Of a stretch of DNA of 64,000 nucleotides, positions 39,104 through 47,773 are shown in pieces. Position 1 is the first letter of the stretch; each line of letters opens with the position of its first letter. The notes below the pieces were generated by a model. That model had not been told where the DNA came from, did no database searches, and worked only from the letters and a program-made list of their open reading frames with translations. Source of the DNA: Clostridia bacterium (GTDB lineage: Bacteria > Bacillota > Clostridia > Christensenellales > CAG-917); NCBI GenBank assembly GCA_900763875.1, contig CAAFLX010000001.1:1-64000 (forward strand), given 5' to 3'. The translations under genes and the position numbers were made by a program.

Positions 39104-39321
39104 CGTTGGCAAAATGGCAATCGCGCGTGAGCCACCGCTTTGTCTTTGCGGTTTTTTGTTCTCGGTTTTGTGCATTTTTGCCTTAGATTTTGAGTGTTTT
39201 GTCTTACGATTTTGCATTGTCGGGCTGCCGTGCGTTTTGGTGTTTTTCGACTTTGTGGCTTGCGATTTTGCGCCTTTTAGGTCGCGCTTTGAAGAAATAC
39301 GGCTGCTTTGACAAATTTTTA
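39104..39321. other. T-rich spacer without a gene
   Basis: Apart from the weak second terminator hairpin, this stretch is T/G-rich on the plus strand and repeats words such as CGATTTTGC and TTTTGTG. It is the opposite strand bias to the spacer before the giant gene. No supported gene or RNA seen. Confidence 0.5.
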
Positions 39322-39349
39322 TTGAAAATATCACCGCTTGTGGTATAAT
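39322..39349 (+). promoter_or_regulatory. Promoter of the SPFH/zinc-ribbon gene
   Basis: TTGAAA (39322-39327), 16 bases, TATAAT (39344-39349) preceded by TGG (extended -10), 30 bases before ATG 39380. Confidence 0.75.
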
Positions 39350-39379
39350 ACATATAATAAAGAATATACGGAGGGCCCC

Positions 39380-40495
39380 ATGGGACTTATCAAAAGACAA
39401 CTCCTCAAAGTTATTGGTTGGGAAGACAGTTCCCAAAATACGCTAGTCCACAAATTTCAGTATGACGACAGATATGCGATCATGAAAGGATCGGAGCTTA
39501 TCGTTCGTCCCTCGCAAGCCGCAATTTTTGTGTACCGCGGCAGCGTGTGCGACGTTTTCACCGAGGGCAGTTGGAAGCTCGATGAAGGTTCTACCCCCGT
39601 ACTCACCGCGCTCGCAAACTGGAAATATGCCTTTGAAAACCCCAAGCAAATCGACGTGTACTTCGTCAATTTGCGCCGCTTTACGCAAATGAAGTGGGGC
39701 ACGCCCAACGCCATTATGATGCGCGACAAGGATTTTGGCATGATTCGCATCTCGGGCCATGGCGAATATTCCTTCCACGTGATGAACCCCGAGCTGTTTA
39801 TGAAGGAGTGCTTTGGCACAATCCATTCATTCAAGACCGAGGACATCAGTGAGCATCTCAAATCAATCGTCATTGCGCAACTTACGGATATGCTCGGCGA
39901 GTGCGAAATCCCCGCGCTCGAGCTTGCCGCCAACTATCTTGAAATCGGCGACACCGTATGCAAGCAAGCAAAGCCCAGATTCAACGAGCTTGGTCTTGAC
40001 ATCGATTCGGTGCTTGTGCGCAACTTCAAGCTCCCCGAACCTGTTGAAAAAGCAATGGACAAGCGCACCACGCTCGGCGTATTCGACGGCAAAATGGGCG
40101 AGTACGCTCAATATGAATCCGTGCAGGCAATGCGCGACGCGGCAAAGAATCCCGGTATGGGCGGCATGTTTGGCGCGGCAGGCATAGGTCTTGGCATGGG
40201 TGCAAGAGTGGGCAACCAATTCGCTCAAAACCTCGACGAGGCTCAAAGCGCAAAAACCAAGTGCGCAAAATGCGGAGCTTCCATAAAAGCAGGCTCGAAA
40301 TTCTGCCCCGAATGCGGAGCAAAAGTGGGCGGTGAAGCCACCGTCAAATGCTCCAAGTGCGGCGCGGACGTGCCTCAAAACTCCAAGTTCTGCCCCGAAT
40401 GCGGTCAACCTATGAGCGTTGTTTGCTCAAAGTGCGGCGCAAAGGTGAAAGCAGGCATGAAATTCTGCCCCGAATGCGGAGCTAAAATAGGCTGA
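39380..40495 (+). CDS. SPFH-domain protein with three C-terminal zinc ribbons (YdjI/virion-core-like)
   Basis: 371 residues; ATG 39380 follows GGAGG. The first ~230 residues (MGLIKRQLLKVIGWEDSSQNTLVHKFQYDDRYAIMKGSELIV, PSQAAIFVYRGSV, GHGEYSFHVMNPELFMKE) match the SPFH subfamily annotated as virion core protein/YdjI, a membrane-associated scaffold group. A Gly/Met-rich link (about 255-280) leads to three C-x2-C...C-x2-C zinc ribbons at about 293-371, each of the form KCSKCGA...KFCPECG. In B. subtilis the homologue lies in the pspA-ydjG-ydjH-ydjI envelope-stress operon; here it sits just before a YdjG-like gene, with no pspA or ydjH visible. Suggests an envelope-associated complex held by zinc-ribbon contacts (inference). 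Confidence 0.85.
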   Translation: MGLIKRQLLKVIGWEDSSQNTLVHKFQYDDRYAIMKGSELIVRPSQAAIFVYRGSVCDVFTEGSWKLDEGSTPVLTALANWKYAFENPKQIDVYFVNLRRFTQMKWGTPNAIMMRDKDFGMIRISGHGEYSFHVMNPELFMKECFGTIHSFKTEDISEHLKSIVIAQLTDMLGECEIPALELAANYLEIGDTVCKQAKPRFNELGLDIDSVLVRNFKLPEPVEKAMDKRTTLGVFDGKMGEYAQYESVQAMRDAAKNPGMGGMFGAAGIGLGMGARVGNQFAQNLDEAQSAKTKCAKCGASIKAGSKFCPECGAKVGGEATVKCSKCGADVPQNSKFCPECGQPMSVVCSKCGAKVKAGMKFCPECGAKIG

Positions 40496-40518
40496 TAAAA
40501 GGCATATAATCCCAAGGT

Positions 40519-41589
40519 ATGGCAGACGTTTTCAACTACAACAACACGGCGGTTGTCAAGTGCAAAAACTGCGGCGCGGATATGGTGTACGACCCCGAAA
40601 AGGGCGCGCTTTACTGCGCCTACTGCGACGCAACGCGCACCGTCAACAAGCGAGGTTGTTCCAAGCGCGACTTTATGTCCTCTCTCAAGGACGGCGAGGT
40701 CAAGTTTGACGACTCAACCTACAAATGCCCAAACTGCGGAGCAACGATGAAACTTGCTCCCTTCGACACTGCCGTCAAATGCCCCTATTGCGGTGGCACG
40801 AACGTTGTTGAGATAAGCGACCTAAAAGGGCTTAAACCCGACAGTATTTTGCCGTTTGCACTCTCACAACGGCAAGCGTCCACGGCAGGTTTGAAGTGGA
40901 TAAAGAAAAAACCTTTTGCACCTCTCAAACTCAAAAAGAGTTTCAAAGTGGACAACTTCCACGGCGTGTATATTCCGTCGTATGCATTTTCGACCTCAGC
41001 GTTTTCAAGCTATGACGGAAGGCTTGGCAAGCGGCGCACGAGAATGGTCGGCTCAGGCAAAGACCGCCGTATGGAAACCTACACCGAGTGGTACAACGTC
41101 AGCGGCAACACCAACAACGCCTTCGACGACGTGGCGGTTGAGGCAAGCACGCAGCTCGACCAAAAGGAGCTTAACAAAATCTTGCCCTATGACACCGAAA
41201 ACCTCGAAGCGTACAACAAGGACTACATAGCAGGTTTTGTCGCCGAGAGGTATGACACCTCGCTGTCCGACGGATTTGACGTGGCAAAAGGGCAGATGGA
41301 CGACACCATTCGCACGCGCATCATCAACAGTTACAGCGCGGACGTGGTGGACTATCTCAACGTCAAGACGACTTACAGCAACACGAAATTCCACTATATG
41401 CTCTTGCCGCTTTGGGTTTGCGCCTATGCCTATCGCAAAAAAAACTACCGTTTCATCATCAACGGCAGGACAGGCAAATCCACCGGCAAATCCCCGATAT
41501 CGCCACTCAAAGTTGCATTTGCGGTGCTTGTGGCACTTGGCATAATCGCGCTGTTCGTGTGGGGGTATCTCACAGGTCAATTTGAATAA
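40519..41589 (+). CDS. YdjG-like zinc-ribbon membrane protein
   Basis: 356 residues. Two zinc ribbons near the N-terminus: CKNCGAD...CAYC (about 15-36) and CPNCGAT...CPYCGG (about 73-97), of the TFIIB-like type. A middle beta-rich region (YIPSYAFSTSAFSSYDGR, then the cysteine-free GSGKDRRMETYTEWY) follows the YdjG family plan, and one membrane segment lies near the C-terminus (about 332-350, KVAFAVLVALGIIALFVWGYL). It starts 23 bases after the SPFH gene. AAGG is only one base from ATG, too close for a normal ribosome site, while TATAAT sits eight bases before ATG; either translation is coupled or a leaderless transcript starts here. Likely partner of the SPFH protein, as in B. subtilis ydjGHI. 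Confidence 0.82.
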   Translation: MADVFNYNNTAVVKCKNCGADMVYDPEKGALYCAYCDATRTVNKRGCSKRDFMSSLKDGEVKFDDSTYKCPNCGATMKLAPFDTAVKCPYCGGTNVVEISDLKGLKPDSILPFALSQRQASTAGLKWIKKKPFAPLKLKKSFKVDNFHGVYIPSYAFSTSAFSSYDGRLGKRRTRMVGSGKDRRMETYTEWYNVSGNTNNAFDDVAVEASTQLDQKELNKILPYDTENLEAYNKDYIAGFVAERYDTSLSDGFDVAKGQMDDTIRTRIINSYSADVVDYLNVKTTYSNTKFHYMLLPLWVCAYAYRKKNYRFIINGRTGKSTGKSPISPLKVAFAVLVALGIIALFVWGYLTGQFE

Positions 41590-41623
41590 ATAAAAATTTA
41601 TATATCTTTTGGAGGTAACAAAA

Positions 41624-41821
41624 ATGATAACCAAAGACATGCTCATCGTGGACATTCTAGCACAAGGCGACCCCGACAAGCTCGCGGCAGTGTTGCAAGA
41701 TAGCGGAATGCATTGTTTGCATTGCATGCTCGCACACGGCGAAACTCTTGAAGAAGCAGCTGCAGTGCACGGCATCGACGTTGACGAACTTCTTGCAAAG
41801 CTCAACGCAGTCATCGGCTAA
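41624..41821 (+). CDS. DUF1858 domain protein (small, CxxC)
   Basis: 65 residues; ATG 41624 with GGAGG eight bases upstream. The sequence MITKDMLIVDILAQGDPDKLAAVLQDSGMHCLHCMLAHGETLEEAAAVHGID... matches the DUF1858/ScdA-N-like helical domain, with HCLHCMLA carrying the two conserved Cys and an ETLEEAA helix. These proteins often occur with hybrid-cluster or iron-sulfur repair proteins; a redox or metal role is suggested but not shown. It has a strong ribosome site 34 bases after the YdjG-like gene and ends in its own terminator. Confidence 0.88.
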   Translation: MITKDMLIVDILAQGDPDKLAAVLQDSGMHCLHCMLAHGETLEEAAAVHGIDVDELLAKLNAVIG

Positions 41822-41840
41822 AAAACTGCAAATCAAATTG

Positions 41841-41870
41841 AAAGAACGCCTTGAAGGACGTTCTTTTTTT
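41841..41870 (+). terminator. Intrinsic terminator after the DUF1858 gene
   Basis: AAAGAACG (41841-41848) pairs with CGTTCTTT (41859-41866), inner CC/GG pairs extend the stem, then a run of T to 41870. The stretch 41871-42000 after it shows nothing recognisable. Confidence 0.85.
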
Positions 41871-42000
41871 GAGCAAAAACCAACATAAATACGCATTTTT
41901 TTGCATTTGAAAATGTGAATTTACAGGCAAAATCTTGTGCAAACAGGGCAAAAATCAGAGTGTATATAGCGAGAAATCAAAACGAATAGGACGGCGGTTC

Positions 42001-42513
42001 TCACATAAAACGGCACAGGACGCAGGCGAGCAATGCTCCAAGCAGCGTGCAAAAAAGAGATACTGGGATAGCGTAGCGGAGTTTTTTCACCTTGCAGGTT
42101 GAAAAGTATACGGCAGAGATATAAAATATCGTTTCGCTGCCGCCTGCAATCACCGCCGCGCATCTTGCCGCGTACGAATCCGCGCCGTATTTGTCGATGA
42201 CCTCTTGCAAAAGACCTATCGTTCCGTTGCCCGAAAGGGGGACGAGAAACAAGACTTGGCTCACTTCGCTCGGTATGCCGATATAGGCAAGCGGCTTTGC
42301 AAACCACGCGCCGATTATGTCTGCAAGTCCGCTTGTTTTGAAAGTTTCTATGCACACAAATATGGTTGCGATGTATGGAAAAACGTCAACGACGAGGTTT
42401 AGCCCGTCCCTTGCGCCAAGCAAAAAACACTCGTAAACTTTGACTTTTTTGACGATGCAAACGATGATGAGAAGTATGAGAAGAATCGGCAAAATATAGG
42501 TGCTTACGCTCAT
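42001..42513 (-). CDS. spmB: Spore maturation protein B
   Basis: 170 residues from ATG 42513, which overlaps the stop codon of spmA by four bases (ATGA type), so the two are translationally coupled. Four to five membrane segments with the nucleoside-recognition (Gate) pattern: YILPILLILLIIVCIV, ARDGLNLVVDVFPYIATIFVCIETFKTSGL, then VLFLVPLSGNGTIGLLQEVIDKYGADSYAARCAAVIAGGSETIFYISAVYFS, which is the highly conserved SpmB core. In Bacillus, SpmA and SpmB act in dehydration of the spore core and thus heat resistance. Length equals the usual SpmB (~175). Confidence 0.93.
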   Translation of the reverse strand: MSVSTYILPILLILLIIVCIVKKVKVYECFLLGARDGLNLVVDVFPYIATIFVCIETFKTSGLADIIGAWFAKPLAYIGIPSEVSQVLFLVPLSGNGTIGLLQEVIDKYGADSYAARCAAVIAGGSETIFYISAVYFSTCKVKKLRYAIPVSLFCTLLGALLACVLCRFM

Positions 42514-43169
42514 GCTTTGCCTCGCTTTGTTTTTTGCTTGTAATCACACAACATAGGCTTTATCCTACCTTTTGCGTTATATAAAATGTTTGTTGTGTCA
42601 GTATCGTTCGATTTGCGGTTTGCGTGAGAGAAAACTTTGCAAAGTATCATTCCCGACAAAGTTGCAACTCCGCTCGATATTAAAGTTGGCAAAATTATAT
42701 CGGAGGGGCTTTGTGAATTTGCGCTTGCTCTAAGCGCAATCACGGTTGCGGGAATGAGTTGAATTGAGGTTGCGTTTATGACAAGCAACATAATCATATT
42801 GTCGCTTGCCTTGTCCTTGCCGTCCCACATTGCGTGCATTGCCTTTATGCCTGCGGGGGTTGCCGCGCCTCCCATTCCGAGCATATTTGCCGCAAGGTTC
42901 AAACAAATATTATCATACGCCTCGTCCTTTTCGTTTTTGAAGATTTTGCGCACGACGGGGCGCAACAGTTTTGACAGTTTTTTGTCAAGAGCAGTTGCTT
43001 CAACCATCTTCAAAACCGAGAGCCACACCGCATATATTGCGCAAAGTTTGATTGACAATTCGATTGCGTTTTTCACCCCGTCTATCATAGACGGGAAGGC
43101 GGTTTCGGGCGATTTTATCGTCATAAGCACGAGGGACGCGGTGGTCAAAATCAAAAACGCAACGTTCAT
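42510..43169 (-). CDS. spmA: Spore maturation protein A
   Basis: 219 residues from ATG 43169. Hydrophobic segments at the N-terminus (NVAFLILTTASLVLM), then AIELSIKLCAIYAVWLSVLKMVEA, the conserved NLAANMLGMGGAATPAGIKAMHAM, and INATSIQLIPATVIALRA; this is the standard SpmA order. It partners SpmB. No ribosome site is visible before ATG; a SigE-like promoter ends five bases upstream, so the transcript would be leaderless or nearly so. SpmAB transcription by SigE in B. subtilis supports the reading. C-terminal ~35 residues (after KVFSHANRKS) are polar and lineage-specific. Confidence 0.93.
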   Translation of the reverse strand: MNVAFLILTTASLVLMTIKSPETAFPSMIDGVKNAIELSIKLCAIYAVWLSVLKMVEATALDKKLSKLLRPVVRKIFKNEKDEAYDNICLNLAANMLGMGGAATPAGIKAMHAMWDGKDKASDNMIMLLVINATSIQLIPATVIALRASANSQSPSDIILPTLISSGVATLSGMILCKVFSHANRKSNDTDTTNILYNAKGRIKPMLCDYKQKTKRGKA

Positions 43170-43174
43170 AGAAC

Positions 43175-43203
43175 ATTGTATTTTTCATTTTGCAAGGGTA
43201 TGC
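43175..43203 (-). promoter_or_regulatory. SigE-like promoter of spmAB
   Basis: Minus strand: GCATACC (43203-43197), 14 bases, AATACAAT (43182-43175), compared with the Bacillus SigE consensus KMATATT-N14-CATACAHT (5 of 7 and 7 of 8 matches). Ends five bases before the spmA ATG. Consensus match only. Confidence 0.5.
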
Positions 43204-43211
43204 ACTTCTTA

Positions 43212-43240
43212 TTTACTTTTATAAATAAAAGATGTATAAT
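43212..43240 (+). promoter_or_regulatory. Promoter of the metG operon
   Basis: TTTACT (43212-43217), 17 bases, TATAAT (43235-43240). The leader to GTG 43295 is about 48 bases, too short for a T-box. Confidence 0.65.
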
Positions 43241-43294
43241 GTATAAACTCAATTCAAAAAACGGGAATCATTAGCCCGTCAAAGAGGTGAAATC

Positions 43295-45319
43295 GTGCAA
43301 GACACAAAGCAAGACAAAAAGAAATTTTATATGACGACGGCAATCGCCTACGCGTCGGGCAAGCCCCACATCGGCAACACCTACGAGATTGTTTTTTCCG
43401 ACCTCGTGGCAAGAGCAAAACGTATGGAAGGATACGACGTGTTTTTCCAAACCGGCACTGACGAGCACGGCGAAAAGATAGAGCTTAAAGCGCAAGCGGC
43501 AGGGCTTACCCCCAAAGAATTTGTCGATCAAAAAGCTGCGGACATCAAGCGCATTTGGGACTTGATGAACACAACCTACGACAAGTTTATCCGCACCACC
43601 GACAAGGAACACGAGGAGCAAGTCCAAAAGATTTTTGAAAAATTCTACAAGCAAGGCGACATCTACAAAGGCTCGTACAAGGGCTGGTACTGCACTCCGT
43701 GCGAGTCGTTTTGGACGGAGAGTCAACTTGTGGACGGCAAATGCCCCGACTGCGGCGGAAAGGTGGAAATGGCAGAGGAGGAGGCATACTTCTTCAATAT
43801 GAGCAAATACGCCGACCGCCTTATGCAATACTATGACGAGCACCCCGACTTCATCGTGCCGCAATCGCGCAAAAACGAGATGGTCAACAACTTCTTGAAA
43901 CCCGGTCTTCAAGACTTGTGCGTGTCAAGAACGTCGTTCAACTGGGGCATACCCGTATCTTTTGACAACCGCCACGTCGTGTACGTGTGGCTTGACGCGC
44001 TCACCAACTACATTACGGGCATCGGCTTTGACGCCGACGGCAATTCGAGCGACCTCTACAAAAAAGAGTGGCCTGCCGACGTGCATATCATCGGCAAGGA
44101 CATCGTGCGTTTTCACTCCATCTACTGGCCGATTTTCCTTATGGCACTCGGCGAGCCTCTGCCCAAGCAGATTTTCGGACACCCGTGGCTGTTGCAAGAC
44201 GGCGGAAAAATGTCCAAATCCAAGGGCAACGTCATCTATGCAGACGACCTTGTGGACTATTTCGGCGTGGACAGCGTGAGATATTTCTTGCTCTCTCAAA
44301 TGCCTTTCGACAACGACGGCGTGATAAGCTGGGAGCTTGTTATGGACACAATCAACAGCGAGCTTGTCAACGTCTACGGCAACCTCGTTCAACGCACGAT
44401 TGCAATGACAAACAAGTATTTTGACGGAATCGTGTGTGACAAGCGTGTTTGCGAGAGCGTTGACGACGACCTCAAAGCTGTTGCAAAATCGGCAAGAGAT
44501 AAGGTTTTTGCCAACATCGATGCCTACCGCTCGGCGGACGCACTCGGCGATATATTCTCGGTGCTGCGCAGAGCAAACAAGTATATCGACGAAACAATGC
44601 CTTGGGTGCTTGCAAAGGACGAGAGCCAAAAAGACAGGCTTGCCACCGTGCTTTACAACCTCACCGAAACCATCGTAATTTGCGCAAGTTTGCTCCACCC
44701 GTTTATGCCCTCGACCTCGCAAAAAGTTGTGGGGCAATGCGGCGCGACGTTGCGCTCCTACGACGAGCTTGACAAGTTCGGACTGCTTGCAAACGATACG
44801 AAAGTGGCTCAAAATCCCGAACACCTCTTTGCAAGAATCGACGTTGACAAAGTGAAAAAAGACCTGCTTGCAAAAGGTATTGTCAAAGAGGACAAGCCTG
44901 AGGACGAGGCAAAAGCACAAAAGCAAGACAAAAAAACCGAGAAAAAAGAAGATAAAAAGACGGACAATATCGTTGATTTGAGCGAGATTGGCATTGACGA
45001 TTTTGCAAAAGTGCAACTTCGCGTTGGCAAGATTCTCACCGCCGAAAAGGTGGAAAAAGCGGACAAGCTCCTCAAATTCTCCGTGCAAATCGGCTCTGAC
45101 GTGCGCACCATTGTGAGCGGCATTGCCAAATACTACACTCCCGAAGAAACGGTTGGCAAAAACGTTGTTGTCGTCTACAACTTAAAGCCTGCAAAACTGC
45201 GTGGAATCGAGAGCCAAGGCATGTTGCTTTGCGCGTGCTATACCGATGCCGACGGCAACGAACAAGTCGTGCTTGTTTCCCCCGAAAAGCCTGTGGACAG
45301 CGGCAGCGTGGTGAGATAA
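43295..45319 (+). CDS. metG: Methionyl-tRNA synthetase with C-terminal tRNA-binding domain
   Basis: 674 residues; start GTG 43295 with AGAGGTG upstream. Charges tRNA-Met with methionine in the cytoplasm. HIGN (25-28) is the class I HIGH motif; the zinc knuckle CTPCESFW...CPDCGG lies near residues 130-155; KMSKSKGN (about 305-312) is the KMSKS loop. After an anticodon domain and a Lys/Asp/Glu-rich linker (KAQKQDKKTEKKEDKK, about 535-550) comes an EMAP/Trbp111-type tRNA-binding domain (565-674, FAKVQLRVGKILTAEKVEKADKLLKF...), which dimerises many bacterial MetRS. First gene of metG-tatD-radical SAM; a common Firmicutes cluster also includes rsmA, found just downstream. Confidence 0.97.
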   Translation: MQDTKQDKKKFYMTTAIAYASGKPHIGNTYEIVFSDLVARAKRMEGYDVFFQTGTDEHGEKIELKAQAAGLTPKEFVDQKAADIKRIWDLMNTTYDKFIRTTDKEHEEQVQKIFEKFYKQGDIYKGSYKGWYCTPCESFWTESQLVDGKCPDCGGKVEMAEEEAYFFNMSKYADRLMQYYDEHPDFIVPQSRKNEMVNNFLKPGLQDLCVSRTSFNWGIPVSFDNRHVVYVWLDALTNYITGIGFDADGNSSDLYKKEWPADVHIIGKDIVRFHSIYWPIFLMALGEPLPKQIFGHPWLLQDGGKMSKSKGNVIYADDLVDYFGVDSVRYFLLSQMPFDNDGVISWELVMDTINSELVNVYGNLVQRTIAMTNKYFDGIVCDKRVCESVDDDLKAVAKSARDKVFANIDAYRSADALGDIFSVLRRANKYIDETMPWVLAKDESQKDRLATVLYNLTETIVICASLLHPFMPSTSQKVVGQCGATLRSYDELDKFGLLANDTKVAQNPEHLFARIDVDKVKKDLLAKGIVKEDKPEDEAKAQKQDKKTEKKEDKKTDNIVDLSEIGIDDFAKVQLRVGKILTAEKVEKADKLLKFSVQIGSDVRTIVSGIAKYYTPEETVGKNVVVVYNLKPAKLRGIESQGMLLCACYTDADGNEQVVLVSPEKPVDSGSVVR

Positions 45320-45323
45320 GGGT

Positions 45324-46097
45324 ATGCTGATTGACACCCATTGCCACCTCAATGACGAGAAACTGCTTTGCGACGTCGATAGAATCGTTGGTGATTTTCA
45401 AGCCGACGGAATCGAAAGCGCGATATGCGTCGGCTACGATATGCCATCGTCCGAATGTGCCGTTTCACTTGCGGAAAGATTTGAAAAAGTGTATGCGCAA
45501 GCCGGCGTGCATCCGCACGACGCCGACACCCTAAACGATGACGCCTGCCAAAGAATACTTGAGCTTGCAAAAAATCAAAAGGTGGTTGCAATCGGTGAAA
45601 TCGGGCTTGACTACTTTTATGATTTGAGCGAAAGGGAAGTGCAACGCGCGGCGTTTGCAAAGCAAATTGAGCTTGCAAGCGAGGCGGAACTGCCCATAGT
45701 TTTGCACGTGCGCGACGCATATGAGGACACGAGAAAAATCTTGTTCGATATGCAAAAATACATTCGCAACGGATTGCTTTTGCACTGCTATTCAGGCTCA
45801 AGCGAGTATGTCAAAATCTTTGACAAGCTCGACGCATACTATGCCTTTGGCGGCGCGATAACCTTCAAAAACGCAAAGCATAATCTTGAGTCGCTTGCCG
45901 TCGTGCCAAGGGATAGGCTTATGCTCGAAACCGATTGTCCGTATATGACGCCCGTGCCGTACAGAGGCAAAACCAACGAGCCGAAGTACGTTGCGCTCGT
46001 TGCAAAAAAAGCCGCCGAGGTGCTGGGCGTGAGCGAGGAAGAAATAGCAAAAACAACCACACAAAACGCAAAACGGCTGTTTACACGCTTGAAATGA
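45324..46097 (+). CDS. TatD family metal-dependent hydrolase (DNase)
   Basis: 257 residues; ATG 45324 only four bases after metG stop. N-terminal DTHCHLN (His6, His8), then GVHPHD, IGEIGLDYF, LHVRDA, LHCYSG and LETDCPYMTP give the full set of metal-binding and active-site motifs of TatD amidohydrolase-fold nucleases, which act in DNA quality control and turnover. Length is typical. Start has AAGGG very near ATG, so translation is probably coupled to metG. Confidence 0.95.
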   Translation: MLIDTHCHLNDEKLLCDVDRIVGDFQADGIESAICVGYDMPSSECAVSLAERFEKVYAQAGVHPHDADTLNDDACQRILELAKNQKVVAIGEIGLDYFYDLSEREVQRAAFAKQIELASEAELPIVLHVRDAYEDTRKILFDMQKYIRNGLLLHCYSGSSEYVKIFDKLDAYYAFGGAITFKNAKHNLESLAVVPRDRLMLETDCPYMTPVPYRGKTNEPKYVALVAKKAAEVLGVSEEEIAKTTTQNAKRLFTRLK

Positions 46098-46155
46098 GCG
46101 TATAAACGCCGATTTGTGCAAAAAAACAAAAATATAATCTTTTCAGAGAACGGAT

Positions 46156-46773
46156 ATGACCAACAATTATGTGTATGAATTTGGCGATAGTTTGTATCTC
46201 AACATCACAAACCGTTGCCCCAACAACTGTGAGTTTTGCATTCGCAACGTCAAGGACGGCGTGAGCGGCAGCGACTTGTGGCTGCTCAAAGAGCCTACTT
46301 TTGCGGAACTTGTGGACGATATCGCATTGTACGATTTGTCAAAATATAAAGAAATCGTTTTTTGCGGATTCGGCGAGCCGATGTGCAACTTGTCGATGAT
46401 TTCGCAAATCGCGCCCTACCTCAAAAAGAAGGGGTGCAAAATCCGCATCAACACCAACGGACTCGGAAATCTCATCAACAACCGCGACGACGTTGCTCGC
46501 CTCATCGCGCCATACGTCGACAGCGTGTCGGTATCTCTCAACGCCTCGACAAAAGAAGTGTATCAGGAGATTTGCAGAAGCAAGTACGGCGAGGCGGCGT
46601 TTGAGGCTATGCTCAAATTCACCAAAGATTGCGTCGAGGCAGGCATAGACACCACAATGTCCGTGGTTGATTTCATCGGCGAGGACGAGGTCAAAGCGTG
46701 CGGCGAAATTGCAGAAAGCGTGGGCGCGCACTACAAGGTGCGTGAAACAATCAGAGAAGACACCGAATACTAA
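46156..46773 (+). CDS. TatD-associated radical SAM protein
   Basis: 205 residues; ATG 46156, 58 bases after tatD. NITNRCPNNCEFCIRN carries a CxxxCxxC-type radical SAM 4Fe-4S motif (CPNNCEFC), followed by FCGFGEPMCN (GGE-like motif) and IRINTNG. The short length and its place behind tatD match the known small radical SAM family linked to TatD (the tatD-link group), whose substrate is not known. A terminator follows directly. It lacks the extra C-terminal SPASM cluster. Confidence 0.92.
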   Translation: MTNNYVYEFGDSLYLNITNRCPNNCEFCIRNVKDGVSGSDLWLLKEPTFAELVDDIALYDLSKYKEIVFCGFGEPMCNLSMISQIAPYLKKKGCKIRINTNGLGNLINNRDDVARLIAPYVDSVSVSLNASTKEVYQEICRSKYGEAAFEAMLKFTKDCVEAGIDTTMSVVDFIGEDEVKACGEIAESVGAHYKVRETIREDTEY

Positions 46774-46783
46774 AAACGGAAAA

Positions 46784-46823
46784 ATAAAAACAGCAGTCGT
46801 TTTTTTGCGACTCCTGTTTTTAT
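46784..46823. terminator. Terminator of the metG-tatD-radical SAM unit
   Basis: Long A/T-ended stem: ATAAAAACAGCAGTCG (46784-46799) against CGACTCCTGTTTTTAT (46808-46823) with one internal mismatch and a T-rich loop; T-run on the right arm. Confidence 0.85.
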
Positions 46824-46855
46824 CTTTTGTACTTTGAGATATTGTCATTTGTGGT

Positions 46856-46911
46856 TTGACGATTTATCTTTGGTACGAGGATAGTGTGGGCGAATAAGCG
46901 CGCTTTATTCG
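46856..46911 (+). promoter_or_regulatory. Probable rsmA promoter and leader hairpin
   Basis: TTGACG (46856-46861), 18 bases, GATAGT (46880-46885). The leader then contains an inverted repeat CGAATAA (46891-46897) / TTATTCG (46905-46911). Promoter match is moderate. Confidence 0.45.
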
Positions 46912-46930
46912 TCGTCGGAAAAGGAAACAA

Positions 46931-47773
46931 ATGGAAAACGGCAGTGTAAAAGACATCATAAGAGGCACAAATTTCCGCTTCAACAAGGCTCTGGGACAAA
47001 ACTTTATCACCGACGCCAACTTGCTTGACGCGATTGTTGCCGACAGCCAAATCACAAGCGACGACGTTGTTGTCGAGATAGGTACGGGCGCAGGCACGCT
47101 CACGCGCGCCATTGCAAAGGTTGCAAAAAAAGTCTATTCGTTCGAGGTGGATGTCAATCTCCAACCCGTGCTTGCCCTCTCGCTTAAGGGCGTTGGCAAT
47201 GCAGAAGTCATCTTCCGCGACGTGCTGAAAATGAAGGATAGCGAGCTATGCCAAATCGTGGGCGACAAGTTCAAAGTGGTGGCAAACTTGCCCTATTACA
47301 TCACCACGCCGCTTGCAATGCGCTTTATCGAAAGCACGCTTGATGTGGAGTCAATCACCATAATGGTGCAAAAGGAAGTCGCGCTCCGATTCGTTGCCAA
47401 GCCCAACACCGCCGACTATTCTGCAATTACGCTCGCAATCGAAATGGCAGGGGACGCAAAAATCACCAGAAACGTGTCGCGCAATATGTTTTTTCCCGCT
47501 CCGAACGTTGACAGCGCGGTGGTGCGCATAGACGTTGACCGCACAAAACTTGACGGCGAAAACGCTCCGCTTTTGCACAAACTCGTGCGCGCGTCCTTTG
47601 CTATGCGCCGAAAAACGCTTGCCAACAACCTCTCGGTCGCTTTTCAAATGGACAAGCAAGAGGCAGGCAAACTCATAGAGGAAGCAGGTTTTTCGCCAAT
47701 GGTGCGAGGAGAGGCACTCTCGCTTGACGACTACAAAACGTTGGCAAAAACCCTTGAAAAAAGCATACAATAA
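46931..47773 (+). CDS. rsmA: 16S rRNA (adenine1518/1519-N6) dimethyltransferase
   Basis: 280 residues; ATG 46931 with AAAGGAAA upstream. NFRFNKALGQNFITDANLLDAIV at the start and VVEIGTGAGTLTRAIAK (about 50-66) form the SAM-binding motif I; NLPYYITTP (about 119-127) is the NLPY catalytic motif IV of KsgA. It dimethylates two adjacent adenines in the 3' end of 16S rRNA. MRRKTLANNL near the C-terminus is also family-typical. Length is usual (~280). Confidence 0.96.
   Translation: MENGSVKDIIRGTNFRFNKALGQNFITDANLLDAIVADSQITSDDVVVEIGTGAGTLTRAIAKVAKKVYSFEVDVNLQPVLALSLKGVGNAEVIFRDVLKMKDSELCQIVGDKFKVVANLPYYITTPLAMRFIESTLDVESITIMVQKEVALRFVAKPNTADYSAITLAIEMAGDAKITRNVSRNMFFPAPNVDSAVVRIDVDRTKLDGENAPLLHKLVRASFAMRRKTLANNLSVAFQMDKQEAGKLIEEAGFSPMVRGEALSLDDYKTLAKTLEKSIQ

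Noticed and set aside
39027..39311. 94-codon frame overlapping the end of the giant gene
   Set aside because: Overlaps the coding end and the strong terminator, has no ribosome site and has low-complexity hydrophobic content from T-rich DNA.
43241..43294. T-box leader for metG
   Set aside because: The leader is about 50 bases and has no specifier loop or T-box sequence.
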